From the NCBI RefSeq assembly GCF_020833685.1, contig NZ_JACKZY010000003.1, forward strand, positions 386,997 to 450,996: a stretch of DNA of 64,000 bases, given 5' to 3'. Source of the DNA: Nitratireductor sp. B36 (GTDB lineage: Bacteria; Pseudomonadota; Alphaproteobacteria; Rhizobiales; Rhizobiaceae). Positions within the stretch are counted from its first letter, which is position 1; the number at the start of each line of letters is the position of its first letter. A program made the translations under genes and the position numbers. The notes beneath the pieces were generated by a model that ran no database searches, was not told the origin of the DNA, and worked only from the letters and a program-made list of their open reading frames with translations. Below are positions 1 through 8,119 of the stretch, piece by piece.

Positions 1-1017
1 AATCATGGTGCCGAAGCCATAAAGGAAGAGAAGTCCGCTCGCGACTTTGACAAAATCTTCCGGGGTCGCGTGATCGTTGGCGTGCGCCACGATGATAGAA
101 TAGAGCGTGTAGGCAAAAGCGCCGTAGATCGCGGTCATGATGATCACATAGGTGCCATCACGCGGTGCGCTCAGAAGAATGAGCAAGCCTAACAGACCCG
201 AGCCGAAGGATGCGCCCGCTATGACCAGGCGACGATCGATCCGATCGGAAAGCCGTCCGGCGGGAAGCTGCAGTGCAGCGCCGGCGAGAACGGCAATGCT
301 CATCATGGTGGCGATCTGCAGCGTCGAAATGCCTATCAGGCCGCCATAAACCGCTCCCAAAGTGCCCCAGGCGCCATTGGCAATGCCGACGAGTACACAG
401 CCAAGGAAGGAGACCGGCGAGTTCTGGTAAAGTCCCTTCAGATCAAGCGAAACCTGCGCCAGCGGCTCAGGGCTCACAGCCTTGGAGACCGCTGTCGGGA
501 TGAGTGCCATACAGAACAAGATGCCCGTCGTCATGAAAAGGATCGTGTTGGAAACGTCACCGAACGCAACCGTCATCTGACCCGCGGTCAACGATGCATA
601 AGTCAGCATCATGTAGATGCCGAAAACGGTCCCGCGATTTTCATTGGTGGACTTTTCATTCAACCAGCTCTCGATCACCATGAACGCGCCGGCCATGGTG
701 AAGCCGGTGAATATACGCAGGACCACCCAGCCGGTTGGATCCACCCACATGCCGGTGAGCAATGCGATAATCGCGCCCGAAGCCGCAAAAGCACCAAAAG
801 CACGCACGTGGCCGGCTCGGCGGACGATGCGAGGCGCAACAAAACAGCCGGCTACAAATCCTGCTGCCCAGGCGGCGCCCAGCGCGCCCAGAGAGGCCGT
901 GGGAAACCCTTCCATCTGTCCGCGCAAAGGCAGGAGAAGTCCATGTAGACCCGAGCCGGTTAACAGGAAGGCCGTGCCTAGAAGAAGAGCGATGATGGAG
1001 CCGAGAGGTGACAGCAT
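1..1017 (-). CDS. MFS transporter, YcaD-like (partial, runs off left edge)
   Basis: Inner-membrane major facilitator permease; substrate unknown. Reading the minus strand from an ATG at 1017 (upstream CGGAAGC as weak ribosome site) gives 339 uninterrupted residues made of repeated hydrophobic helices, with the C-terminus beyond the left edge. An ESWLN segment at residues 116-120 followed by an NRG turn, and a GRLSDRIDRR loop at 254-263 (MFS motif A of the second half), fit the YcaD/COG0477 subgroup. The frame stays open to base 1. Other open frames across this interval lack membrane character and look like shadows. Family call is firm; any substrate would be a guess. Confidence 0.8.
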   Translation of the reverse strand, partial: MLSPLGSIIALLLGTAFLLTGSGLHGLLLPLRGQMEGFPTASLGALGAAWAAGFVAGCFVAPRIVRRAGHVRAFGAFAASGAIIALLTGMWVDPTGWVVLRIFTGFTMAGAFMVIESWLNEKSTNENRGTVFGIYMMLTYASLTAGQMTVAFGDVSNTILFMTTGILFCMALIPTAVSKAVSPEPLAQVSLDLKGLYQNSPVSFLGCVLVGIANGAWGTLGAVYGGLIGISTLQIATMMSIAVLAGAALQLPAGRLSDRIDRRLVIAGASFGSGLLGLLILLSAPRDGTYVIIMTAIYGAFAYTLYSIIVAHANDHATPEDFVKVASGLLFLYGFGTMI

Positions 1018-1219
1018 GGATTGCTTCCGAGGAGACTGTGGGTTCGAACAGGCCGGCGTCTGTCGACGGATGCCCTCGCCATTGAAACATGGCGCGAGCA
1101 AGGCCGCAGATTGATTGATGGCGTCTTCGAGACACGCAAATGACAGTATGTGCGAATAAGTTCGCGGATTGCATCGCAAAACCGTCGCTCAAAGCCGCGA
1201 TTGCGCAGTTTGAAACGTG

Positions 1220-1414
1220 TCAGCTGCGGTGAAACAACGCCTCTGCCGCATTTTTGGTTGCGCCCTTGCTTTCGATCTCTCGTTCCAGCCGCAAAATTTC
1301 CTCCTGTAATAACGTGACCCGGTGCTTGAGCTCATCCACTGATAGCAAGGCGAGGTCCTGCCCAATCTGGTGAGTGGCAACCGGTTTCCTCTCGTCCTCG
1401 TCGAAAATGCCCAT
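1220..1414 (-). CDS. DUF1192 family small protein
   Basis: A 64-residue protein of unknown role found widely in Hyphomicrobiales. It starts MGIFDEDERKP, carries the family core IGQDLALLSVDELKHR, and ends in a charged helix with heptad-like leucines (residues ~30-50) that probably forms a short coiled coil. The start at 1414 is chosen over longer alternatives because GGAGGAA lies 8 bases upstream and the family begins here. It is divergent from the quinone oxidoreductase gene, an arrangement I recall from other rhizobia. Confidence 0.85.
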   Translation of the reverse strand: MGIFDEDERKPVATHQIGQDLALLSVDELKHRVTLLQEEILRLEREIESKGATKNAAEALFHRS

Positions 1415-1570
1415 TGTTTGTTCCTCCGTCATCTGGATTGCAGTCCTCGAATGCCGGTGAAGCCTGGCAGCTTGTGAGGCATGATAGGTCGGCAGCGTCC
1501 AGGATTGGCCTTGATCCAAATGCATCGCTCATCGATTGTGTTGTCAGATGTTTTTCAAATCAACAGGGGC

Positions 1571-2581
1571 ATGATGAACACCACAGCACTTCCAGCGCAG
1601 ATGACAGCGATCGCCATCAGCGAACCGGGTGAACCAAGCGTCTTGAAGCCAGAGCGGCGGGATGTGCCAAAGCCGGCCGAAGGAGAAATTCTCATCAAAG
1701 TGCGCTCTGCCGGCATCAATCGGCCCGATGTGTTTCAAAGGAAGGGACTGTATCCAGCGCCGCCCGGCGCTTCGGACCTGCCTGGTCTGGAGGTTGCCGG
1801 CGAGGTGGCTGCGGTGGGCGAAGGGGTCAAGCGCTGGCAGGTCGGCGACCGGGTTACCGCGTTGACGCCTGGCGGTGGCTATGCCGAATATTGTCTGACC
1901 CACGAGACGAATGCCCTGCCGATCCCGCGCGACCTCACTTTCTCGGAAGCGGGGGCGATTCCCGAAACCTTCTTCACGGTGTGGCACAACGTGTTTCAAC
2001 GTGGGGGCCTGAAGGAGGGTGAGACGCTGCTGGTTCACGGCGGTTCCTCCGGTATCGGCACGACGGCAATCCAGATGGCCACTGCTTTGGGATCCAGGGT
2101 GATCGCGACGGCGGGCTCCGCTGAGAAATGCGCTGCATGCACGTCGCTGGGCGCGGTGCGCTCGATCAATTATCGCGATGAGGATTTCGTTGAGACGGTA
2201 AAGGAAGAGACCGAAGGCCATGGCGCAGATGTCATTCTTGACATGATCGGCGGCGATTATATCGAACGCGATTATGAGGCGGCCGCCATGGACGGTCGCA
2301 TCGTGCAGATCGCCTTTTTGAAAGGATCCCGCGCTGCGGTCGATTTCTCGTTGATCATGCGCAAGCGGCTTGTCCATACGGGATCCACCCTCAGGCCGAG
2401 GTCGGTGGCTTTCAAGGCGCGTATTGCCACCGAGCTTGAAGCGCATGTCTGGCCGCTGTTGGCGGCGGGTCGCATTTCTCCCGTCATGGATATGAGTTTT
2501 CCGCTGGAAGAAGCGTGGCGTGCACATGAGCGCATGGAGGATGGGGCGCACATAGGCAAGATCGTGCTTGATGTCGCCTGA
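1571..2581 (+). CDS. NAD(P)H-quinone oxidoreductase, PIG3 (TIGR02824) family
   Basis: Zinc-independent medium-chain dehydrogenase/reductase expected to reduce quinones with NADPH in the cytoplasm. The 336-residue protein has the N-terminal GroES-like fold, the signature around AGINRPDVFQRKG (residues ~48-59) and a Rossmann motif HGGSSGIG at ~157-164. The catalytic-zinc cysteines of alcohol dehydrogenases are absent, as expected. The start is set at the ATG pair 1571/1574 after CAGGGG; a longer in-frame extension to 1481 has no family similarity. A mild oddity is a CAAC segment after the nucleotide-binding domain. Physiological substrate is not known. Confidence 0.88.
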   Translation: MMNTTALPAQMTAIAISEPGEPSVLKPERRDVPKPAEGEILIKVRSAGINRPDVFQRKGLYPAPPGASDLPGLEVAGEVAAVGEGVKRWQVGDRVTALTPGGGYAEYCLTHETNALPIPRDLTFSEAGAIPETFFTVWHNVFQRGGLKEGETLLVHGGSSGIGTTAIQMATALGSRVIATAGSAEKCAACTSLGAVRSINYRDEDFVETVKEETEGHGADVILDMIGGDYIERDYEAAAMDGRIVQIAFLKGSRAAVDFSLIMRKRLVHTGSTLRPRSVAFKARIATELEAHVWPLLAAGRISPVMDMSFPLEEAWRAHERMEDGAHIGKIVLDVA

Positions 2582-2590
2582 TATGAAAAA

Positions 2591-2620
2591 GGAAGCTCCG
2601 GCGCTGGCGCCGGAGCTTCC
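2591..2620 (-). terminator. Intrinsic terminator of the esterase-like phytase gene
   Basis: A 13-bp perfect stem (GGAAGCTCCGGCG with its complement) is followed on the minus strand by five Ts. It lies 21 bases after the minus-strand stop codon at 2642. On the plus strand there is no T-run, so it should act mainly on the minus-strand gene and at most weakly on the quinone oxidoreductase transcript. Confidence 0.9.
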
Positions 2621-2641
2621 CCGCCTTGGGAGGAGGCGGTG

Positions 2642-4840
2642 TCAGTTGGTGGCGTCGAGTTTGCCGAGATTGACGAAGATCGTCTCGCCGGAGGAATCGT
2701 CCACACCATCATTGTCGGTCACGAAATAGGCTGTGCCTTCAACGTCGATAGCGAAACCCTCGATTTTATCCACGACATAGCCATTGGTGGCGGCTTTCAT
2801 GTCGGGCACGAGGTCACGCACCAGCGTTTTTTTGACCAGGGGCAAGTCTCCGTCGAGCGCTGCCGGCTGAAATCCATCAAGGGAGACGCTGTAGAGCTTC
2901 TTGATCTTCGCAGAAGTGCCGATCTGGTTGTCACGCTCGACGATGTAGAGTTTTCCATCGTGAGCGGTGATCTCGGAGAGGCCGACCCATCCCTTCTCGG
3001 CTGCGTCAAGCGGATACCGCACGGCAGCCCATTCGCCGGAAGCAGGCTTGTAGCTTACCAGCTTCACCTGTCCCGCAGGATCGTCGCCCCATTCGCGTTG
3101 CATGGCGATGACCAGCATCTGGTCGTCGCCTTCACCGACCACCGTCACCCCTTCCATCCCGAAGCGCTTTTCGACTGCCAGAAGCTCGGCAGGAAGTGCA
3201 ATCTCCTCCTGGATCTCGCCGGCTGCATCGACACGGAAAAGCGCATGCGGCGTCAGACGGTCGGTGCGGCCTTCCGAAGCGAGCCAGAAGCCGCCCTTAC
3301 CGTCGTTGGCAATGCCCTCCAGGTCGAGCTTCTGGGCGGCCATGCCGCCACGCGTGACGATGGTCTTGGCGGTGATGCGGGCCGGCATCTCAGACGCATC
3401 GATTGTGAAGATGGCCGGCTGGGTGCTGTAGAAGGAATCGGACACGGCGTAGAGCCTACCCGGCTTTTCACCATCTGCCACGAGACCGGACAGAGCGCCC
3501 CAGCCAAACGGGATGCCATTGTCGTCACGCGCCGATTCGATGTTCGGATAGACAGGCTTTCCTTCGGTCAGTTCGTAGACCATCACGTGAGAGCGGGCGC
3601 CGCCGTCCTCAACAAGATCGGCCTCATTTGCCGTAACGAGCAGGTTACGTTCGGGTATGGCGACGAGGCCTTCAGGGCCGATGCCGGAGGGCAGGACCTG
3701 GACGAATTCGGGTTCGGAGCCGGTGTCGCGGTACACTGCCACAAGTGAAGCACGCTCCAGCGCCACGAAAATATATCGCTGATCGCCAAATGTCGCGACC
3801 TCCAGTCCTTCCGGCTCCGTGCCCTTGGCGTCGGAGCGCTTGTCGGGATAGTGGCCGACAGCGGCGGCGCGCAATTCGAGATCGTTTCCGCTGTCGAACA
3901 AGACCTCGCCTGATTTGCTGAAAATGGTGAAGCTGCGCGATCCGCCTTGATAATCGCCTTCATTGGCAGTGACGAAGCGGTCATCGTCCAGCCATTTCAC
4001 AGCGTCCGGTTCGCGTTTCACCGCCTCCGCTGCCTGATTGAAATCGATTGAGCCATTGTCCAGCGTGTCGATGTTCTCCAGGCTGATCTGGCCAGCGGAG
4101 AAGTGGCTCGTCACGTCGCCGCTTTCAGCCGAAACCACGATGATGTGGTTGTTCTCCTGGAGTGTCACAACGATGTCGCCTGCGTCGTTGAAATCCACGA
4201 ACTCGGGCTCAGGGTCCTGCGGTGCGATCTCGGCGAGGCCGGTCAGGGCCACGGATTTCATGCTGCCACATTCCGGCGTGCCGTCGCTGAGATTGAAGAC
4301 CTTCAGGTCCCCGGCGGGCATTTGCGGGATCGCACCGTCGTTCAGGTCTTCATCCCGCTCGTTCTCGATAGCGACGGCAAGGAAGCGGCCGTCATTGCTG
4401 ATGGCCACGGAATCCGGCTGGCCACCCAGGTCGCAAGATTTCTGAGCGGTTTTCGTTGTCAGGTCGATCACGACGAGATTGCCCGATGGGCTGGTGAAGC
4501 TCTCAGAGGTGTTCACAGCCGCGATGGCTTTTTGGCCTGCCACACCCACTGAGGTCGGCTCACCCTCCAGCTTGAGCACGCCGCCTGCCTTCGGGGCCTT
4601 GGCGTCGCTGATATCCACGAAACCCACGCCACCCAGCGGACTGTCAGAGTAGATCAACATCTTTCCGTCAGCGCTGCGCGCGATGATCTCCGATGAGGTC
4701 TCGGTGGTCACGTCTGTCTCTGCCGGCAGGTTCTCTGCCACCGGAAACGTTGCGATACGGTTGAATGCCATGTCCGCATACGCAGGAAAAACGGCTGCTG
4801 TGCTTGCCAGCAGGCCCAGAACAATTGCTTGGCGTCCCAT
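2642..4840 (-). CDS. Secreted esterase-like/phytase-family protein
   Basis: A 732-residue exported protein expected to hydrolyse phosphate esters or related esters. Residues 1-22 (MGRQAIVLGLLASTAAVFPAYA) are a signal peptide. The first ~350 residues form beta-propeller-like repeats (LVVIDLTTKTAQ, SNDGRFLAVAIE). The C-terminal ~330 residues resemble the esterase-like activity of phytase domain (PF13449): GLVADGEKPGRLYAVSDS, DLEGIANDGKGGFWLASEGR, KIEGFAID. The start at 4840 is chosen for the signal peptide and a GAGGGAG site; a longer form would bury the signal peptide and overlap the Pho box. A three-unit Pho box (4898-4930) lies 57 bases upstream, so induction by phosphate starvation is likely. 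True substrate unknown. Confidence 0.82.
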   Translation of the reverse strand: MGRQAIVLGLLASTAAVFPAYADMAFNRIATFPVAENLPAETDVTTETSSEIIARSADGKMLIYSDSPLGGVGFVDISDAKAPKAGGVLKLEGEPTSVGVAGQKAIAAVNTSESFTSPSGNLVVIDLTTKTAQKSCDLGGQPDSVAISNDGRFLAVAIENERDEDLNDGAIPQMPAGDLKVFNLSDGTPECGSMKSVALTGLAEIAPQDPEPEFVDFNDAGDIVVTLQENNHIIVVSAESGDVTSHFSAGQISLENIDTLDNGSIDFNQAAEAVKREPDAVKWLDDDRFVTANEGDYQGGSRSFTIFSKSGEVLFDSGNDLELRAAAVGHYPDKRSDAKGTEPEGLEVATFGDQRYIFVALERASLVAVYRDTGSEPEFVQVLPSGIGPEGLVAIPERNLLVTANEADLVEDGGARSHVMVYELTEGKPVYPNIESARDDNGIPFGWGALSGLVADGEKPGRLYAVSDSFYSTQPAIFTIDASEMPARITAKTIVTRGGMAAQKLDLEGIANDGKGGFWLASEGRTDRLTPHALFRVDAAGEIQEEIALPAELLAVEKRFGMEGVTVVGEGDDQMLVIAMQREWGDDPAGQVKLVSYKPASGEWAAVRYPLDAAEKGWVGLSEITAHDGKLYIVERDNQIGTSAKIKKLYSVSLDGFQPAALDGDLPLVKKTLVRDLVPDMKAATNGYVVDKIEGFAIDVEGTAYFVTDNDGVDDSSGETIFVNLGKLDATN

Positions 4841-4897
4841 GTCTGAAAACTCCCTCAAGACCCATAGGAGCGGCACAATCGAGAGGGTTGATTTCAG

Positions 4898-4930
4898 CCC
4901 GATGACACAACGATGACGGTTCGGTGACAC
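4898..4930 (-). promoter_or_regulatory. Pho box (PhoB-binding site), three 11-bp units
   Basis: Read on the minus strand, the three consecutive 11-bp units are GTGTCACCGAA, CCGTCATCGTT and GTGTCATCGGG. Each fits the PhoB unit (C/G)TGTCA(T/C)NNNN, in exact 11-bp phase. The site ends 57 bases before the ATG of the esterase-like gene, a usual position for PhoB activation. Confidence 0.85.
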
Positions 4931-5068
4931 TCCCCAATTGAGGGATCGCGCATTTTGTTGCGTCTGCCGGGTGTTTCAGTTTATAACGCGGACGATATTT
5001 CCCAACATCGGTGGTTATGACCACCGCCCGCGCCAGGGACGCGGGCGAAGGAAGAGGATTCTTGAAAC

Positions 5069-5782
5069 ATGGCCAACACGCTTCTCATGCCCAAGGCCAC
5101 CGCCGTTTGGCTGGTCGACAATACGGCGCTGACCTTTGATCAGATCGCCGAATTCTGCAAACTGCATCCTCTCGAAGTGGGTGCCATCGCGGATGGTGAC
5201 GCTGCGCAGGGCATTAAGGGTATGGACCCGGTGATGACCGGACAGCTCACCCGCGAGGAGATCGCTCTCGGGGAGGAAAATCCGAACCACAAACTGCGCC
5301 TTTCGGAGCCGAAGGTTCGGGTGCCGGAGGCCAAGCGGAAGGGGCCGCGTTACACGCCGCTCTCCAAGCGTCAGGATCGCCCGAACGCCATTCTGTGGCT
5401 GGTGCGCAATCATCCTGAACTCAAGGATGCGCAAATTTCGCGTCTCGTGGGCACCACGAAATCCACCATTGAGGCTATCCGCGAGCGTACTCACTGGAAC
5501 TCTGCGAACCTTGTTCCCATGGATCCGGTAACGCTTGGGCTTTGCTCGCAGATCGATCTGGATCTGGAAGTGCAGCGCGCGGCAAAATACCTCCCGCCGC
5601 AGGAGAGCACTGGTGAAACCCTGCTCCCGGCTTCGGAGACCGAAGATCTGCCGCTCGGTGAGCAGGCCGTCTCCGATACGTCTTCCGATGAGCAGGAACT
5701 GGACGCAGATGCCGTCTTCGCCAAATTGTCGTCGCTGAAGTCGAACGATACAGACGAAGAAGACGAGGACGAGCGGTCCTGA
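5069..5782 (+). CDS. trcR: Cell-cycle transcriptional regulator TrcR (DUF1013)
   Basis: DNA-associated regulator conserved in alphaproteobacteria and linked to cell-cycle control in Caulobacter. The 237-residue protein matches the DUF1013 layout: MANTLLMPKATAVWLVDNTA at the N-terminus, a helix-turn-helix-like region near residues 108-145 (LVRNHPELKDAQISRLVGTT then IEAIRERTHWN), and an acidic disordered tail. The ATG at 5069 follows GAAGAGGA. It stands alone, divergent from the Pho-box gene, and is followed by a hairpin. The short inverted repeat at 5021-5048 upstream (GACCACCGCCC, GGGACGCGGGCG) was not interpreted. Confidence 0.9.
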   Translation: MANTLLMPKATAVWLVDNTALTFDQIAEFCKLHPLEVGAIADGDAAQGIKGMDPVMTGQLTREEIALGEENPNHKLRLSEPKVRVPEAKRKGPRYTPLSKRQDRPNAILWLVRNHPELKDAQISRLVGTTKSTIEAIRERTHWNSANLVPMDPVTLGLCSQIDLDLEVQRAAKYLPPQESTGETLLPASETEDLPLGEQAVSDTSSDEQELDADAVFAKLSSLKSNDTDEEDEDERS

Positions 5783-5792
5783 ACCGACGATA

Positions 5793-5829
5793 GAGACGCT
5801 CCCCTGCCCGGTCAGGGGAGCGGCGTCTC
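5793..5829. terminator. Hairpin between convergent trcR and the WYL regulator
   Basis: GAGACGCTCCCCTG and CAGGGGAGCGGCGTCTC form an imperfect stem with a three-base bulge and a CCCGGT loop. It lies 10 bases after the trcR stop and overlaps the last codon of the convergent WYL gene. There is no T-run, so it may be a bidirectional or transcript-stabilising hairpin. Confidence 0.5.
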
Positions 5830-6538
5830 AGCTCGCACAAGCCCTGCCCATCATGGCTTCGTGCATCTCCATCCGCCTGTAGAAATCCGCAAGCTGCTTG
5901 CCGCGCTCAGGGCGGAATGTTCGTCCGGCGAGGGTCATGGTGGCGATCCGGTCGATGCGGAATGTGCGGAAATCTCCGCGTAATTCACACCACGCTACCA
6001 GTGTCCACACCTTCCCCCAGAACCAAAGGCCGAGCGGACGAACGTCGCGCCTGGAGGTGCGCCCGGCTTCGTCGCGGTAATCGATGGAAAGCACGTCCCG
6101 CGTTTCAACGGAGCGTTCCAGCGTGTCGATGGCCTCGCGCTCGATATCGCTGACGACCCAGCGGGGTGTGTGGATTTCGGTGCGTGCAATGCGGTCGCGC
6201 TCCGGCTCTGGTAGGACGGTTCCTATCTTCACCAGTGCCTCTTCCGCCGCACGGGCCATGGCGGCGCCGCCAAAGGCGCGGACCATGCGCGCGCCAGCCA
6301 CCAGTGCCACGATCTCGTCACGCGTGAACATGAGCGGTGGAAGTTCGAACCCCTCCCGCATCAGATAGCCGACGCCAGCCTCGCCGTCGATTGGCACGCC
6401 GGTGGATTGAAGATCGGCAATATCGCGATAGATCGTCCGCTCGGAAACCTCGAGGCGTTCGCTCAAAAGACGCGCCGTAACCAGGCGCCCGCCCCGCAAA
6501 TGCTGGACGATTTGGAAAAGTCGGTCAGCACGGCGCAT
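5828..6538 (-). CDS. YafY-type transcriptional regulator (HTH_11 + WYL)
   Basis: A 236-residue regulator. Residues 1-55 are a winged helix (MRRADRLFQIVQHLRGG, SERTIYRDIADLQSTGVPI). Residues ~135-215 are a WYL domain (VLSIDYRDEAGRTSRRDVRP, LGLWFWGKVWTLVAWCELR) thought to sense a small ligand or nucleic acid. It probably represses or activates the VOC gene that precedes it by 12 bases on the same strand, because YafY/VOC pairs of this kind are common. No signal or membrane segment. Ligand unknown. Confidence 0.88.
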   Translation of the reverse strand: MRRADRLFQIVQHLRGGRLVTARLLSERLEVSERTIYRDIADLQSTGVPIDGEAGVGYLMREGFELPPLMFTRDEIVALVAGARMVRAFGGAAMARAAEEALVKIGTVLPEPERDRIARTEIHTPRWVVSDIEREAIDTLERSVETRDVLSIDYRDEAGRTSRRDVRPLGLWFWGKVWTLVAWCELRGDFRTFRIDRIATMTLAGRTFRPERGKQLADFYRRMEMHEAMMGRACAS

Positions 6539-6550
6539 GCGTCATTCTCC

Positions 6551-6925
6551 TCACGCAAAAATTCCGAAGCTGTTTCCGTCGGGGTCGAGACAATACACGA
6601 AACGGCCGGCAGGGATAGTGATTATGGGTGATACCAGTCTGCCACCATTTGTTGTGACACGCTCCATCGCGTCTTCCAGTGGTGCAGGGACGGCCAGATG
6701 GATTGTAGGACCGGTTCCTTCCGGGGCTGGCTTGCCAGGGTAAATGTGTCCGGCGACGGAATCCTGCGGGTCGCTTGTGTCAAAAATCGCAAAAGGATTG
6801 GGACCATCCTCGCGCAGAACCAGCTCGTTCTGGACAACGGCGGCATAAAAAGACCGCGCCCGATCGAGATCGGTAACAGGTATCTCCGCCCAGACCACTG
6901 CGTTCAGGGGCAACGTATCGGACAT
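6551..6925 (-). CDS. VOC family (glyoxalase/bleomycin-resistance fold) protein
   Basis: A 124-residue protein with one vicinal-oxygen-chelate domain: WAEIPVTDLDRARSFY at residues 12-27 and the closing strand GRFVYCLDPDGNSFGIF near the C-terminus. Such proteins bind a divalent metal and act as lyases, dioxygenases or binding proteins. It is the first gene of a two-gene unit with the WYL regulator (12-base gap), suggesting a small-molecule response. The reaction cannot be told from sequence. Confidence 0.85.
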   Translation of the reverse strand: MSDTLPLNAVVWAEIPVTDLDRARSFYAAVVQNELVLREDGPNPFAIFDTSDPQDSVAGHIYPGKPAPEGTGPTIHLAVPAPLEDAMERVTTNGGRLVSPIITIPAGRFVYCLDPDGNSFGIFA

Positions 6926-6963
6926 GTTTCACAACCCTCCATTGTCTCAAGGCCACAATGACA

Positions 6964-6997
6964 CAGCCCTCCTGACAACATTCCGTCAGGAGGGCTG
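6964..6997 (-). terminator. Hairpin terminator after the DUF1127 gene
   Basis: CAGCCCTCCTGAC and its exact complement GTCAGGAGGGCTG are separated by eight bases, a 13-bp perfect stem. It lies 30 bases downstream of the minus-strand DUF1127 stop and upstream of the VOC start. The following bases are not T-rich, so termination efficiency is uncertain. Confidence 0.6.
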
Positions 6998-7027
6998 CAA
7001 AGCTGCTGCCTGAGATCATTGGAGGGC

Positions 7028-7189
7028 TTATCGCCGGTATCGACTGGTCGGATCCCAGTCGATGTCGCGTTGCACTGTTATGGGCAGGTCGTTCAGCATC
7101 CGTCTGGTCAACCGACGCCGCCGGCGATCACGGGTTTGATCGGCCCAGCGGCGGACAGCACGGATGAAGCTTCCGGGGAAGTCTGGCAT
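7028..7189 (-). CDS. DUF1127 family microprotein, 53 aa
   Basis: A 53-residue, strongly basic protein. The ATG at 7189 has AGGAG 9 bases upstream and the frame closes with TAA at 7028. An arginine-rich centre (RDRRRRRLTRRML) is followed by NDLPITVQRDIDWDP, which matches the DUF1127 C-terminal pattern L..L....L.DIG. In other alphaproteobacteria short DUF1127 proteins have roles in phosphate and carbon metabolism and RNA turnover. It stands between the SDR gene (60 bases upstream) and a strong hairpin, so it may be co-transcribed with the SDR or monocistronic. Confidence 0.72.
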   Translation of the reverse strand: MPDFPGSFIRAVRRWADQTRDRRRRRLTRRMLNDLPITVQRDIDWDPTSRYRR

Positions 7190-7249
7190 GGCGAAAATCT
7201 CCTGATTCTGGCAGGAGTATTATCGCTCTGCGGTGGTGACAGCGTTTTG

Positions 7250-8044
7250 TCAGGAGATTTCCGGCTTGACCTCGACCGTATAGTTCAACGGCAGCCGGCC
7301 GCCGTCGGCATAGATGGTCTGGCCGGTCACATAGCTGGAGTCATCGTCGGCCAGAAAGGTTGCTATCGATGCGATTTCGCCCGGTTCGCCAACACGCCCG
7401 AGCGGGGTGCGGGACAGCATACGGTTGCGTGCGGCCTGATCGCTGTTCACGCTGGCCAGCATGTCAGTTCCGATCGAGCCCGGTCCTATGGCGTTGACGC
7501 GGATGCCATAGGGCGCCAGTGCTAGTGCCATGACGCGGGTAAGCTGACTGACGCCGCCTTTGGATACCGTGTAGGCGATCTGCTCCGGTATGGCGAGAAT
7601 GGCGTTGACTGACGACATGTTGATGATTGTGCCCGCTGCACCGCCCCCTTCGACCTTTTCCACCATATAGCGAGCGACCGCTTGCCCGGTGAGGAAGGTG
7701 CCTTTGAGATTGGTGTCGAGAACCCGGTTGAAATCCTCTTCCTTCAAATCCAGGAAATCCGCCGCGTGTACGATGCCGGCATTGTTGACGAGAATGTCCA
7801 CGTCGCCAAAGGCATCGATCGTTTCAGCCAACAGGTTGTGGACATCGAGCCTCTTGCTCACATCTGCTTTCACGAAACGCGCATCGCCCAGCTTTTCGAG
7901 ATCGGAAAGAGCCTGTTTGCCCTTCTCACTGTCCAGATCGGCGATCATGACCTTGACGCCATGGCGGAGAAAACGCTCTGCGATAGCATAGCCTATGCCG
8001 CCCGCGCCGCCTGTTACGATTGCCGTCTTGCCGTCCAGTGCCAT
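7250..8044 (-). CDS. SDR family oxidoreductase
   Basis: A 264-residue classical short-chain dehydrogenase. The NAD(P) motif GGAGGIG is at residues ~13-19, an acidic residue after strand 2 (IADLDSEKG) favours NAD, NNAG is at ~90, the catalytic Ser is in NMSSVNA and the YTVSK active-site motif follows. Closest in feel to glucose-1- or 3-hydroxyacyl-type dehydrogenases. The start at 8044 is set by the usual MALDGKTAIVTG beginning. It lies 75 bases after prpE on the same strand, so the two may form one transcript; the substrate is unknown. Confidence 0.87.
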   Translation of the reverse strand: MALDGKTAIVTGGAGGIGYAIAERFLRHGVKVMIADLDSEKGKQALSDLEKLGDARFVKADVSKRLDVHNLLAETIDAFGDVDILVNNAGIVHAADFLDLKEEDFNRVLDTNLKGTFLTGQAVARYMVEKVEGGGAAGTIINMSSVNAILAIPEQIAYTVSKGGVSQLTRVMALALAPYGIRVNAIGPGSIGTDMLASVNSDQAARNRMLSRTPLGRVGEPGEIASIATFLADDDSSYVTGQTIYADGGRLPLNYTVEVKPEIS

Positions 8045-8119
8045 AGTGAATCCCCGTGCCGAACACGGCTGGACCCTGCGACGAGGGGGGCCGAAGGTCA
8101 AGTGCCCGACAACGCTCAA

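Noticed and set aside
1021-1060. GTGGGTTCGAACAGG, reminiscent of a tRNA T-arm
   Set aside because: No acceptor stem, D-arm or anticodon arm could be built around it.
656-1192. Long open frames on both strands over the MFS gene
   Set aside because: Neither has membrane helices or family motifs, while the third frame gives a complete MFS N-terminal part.
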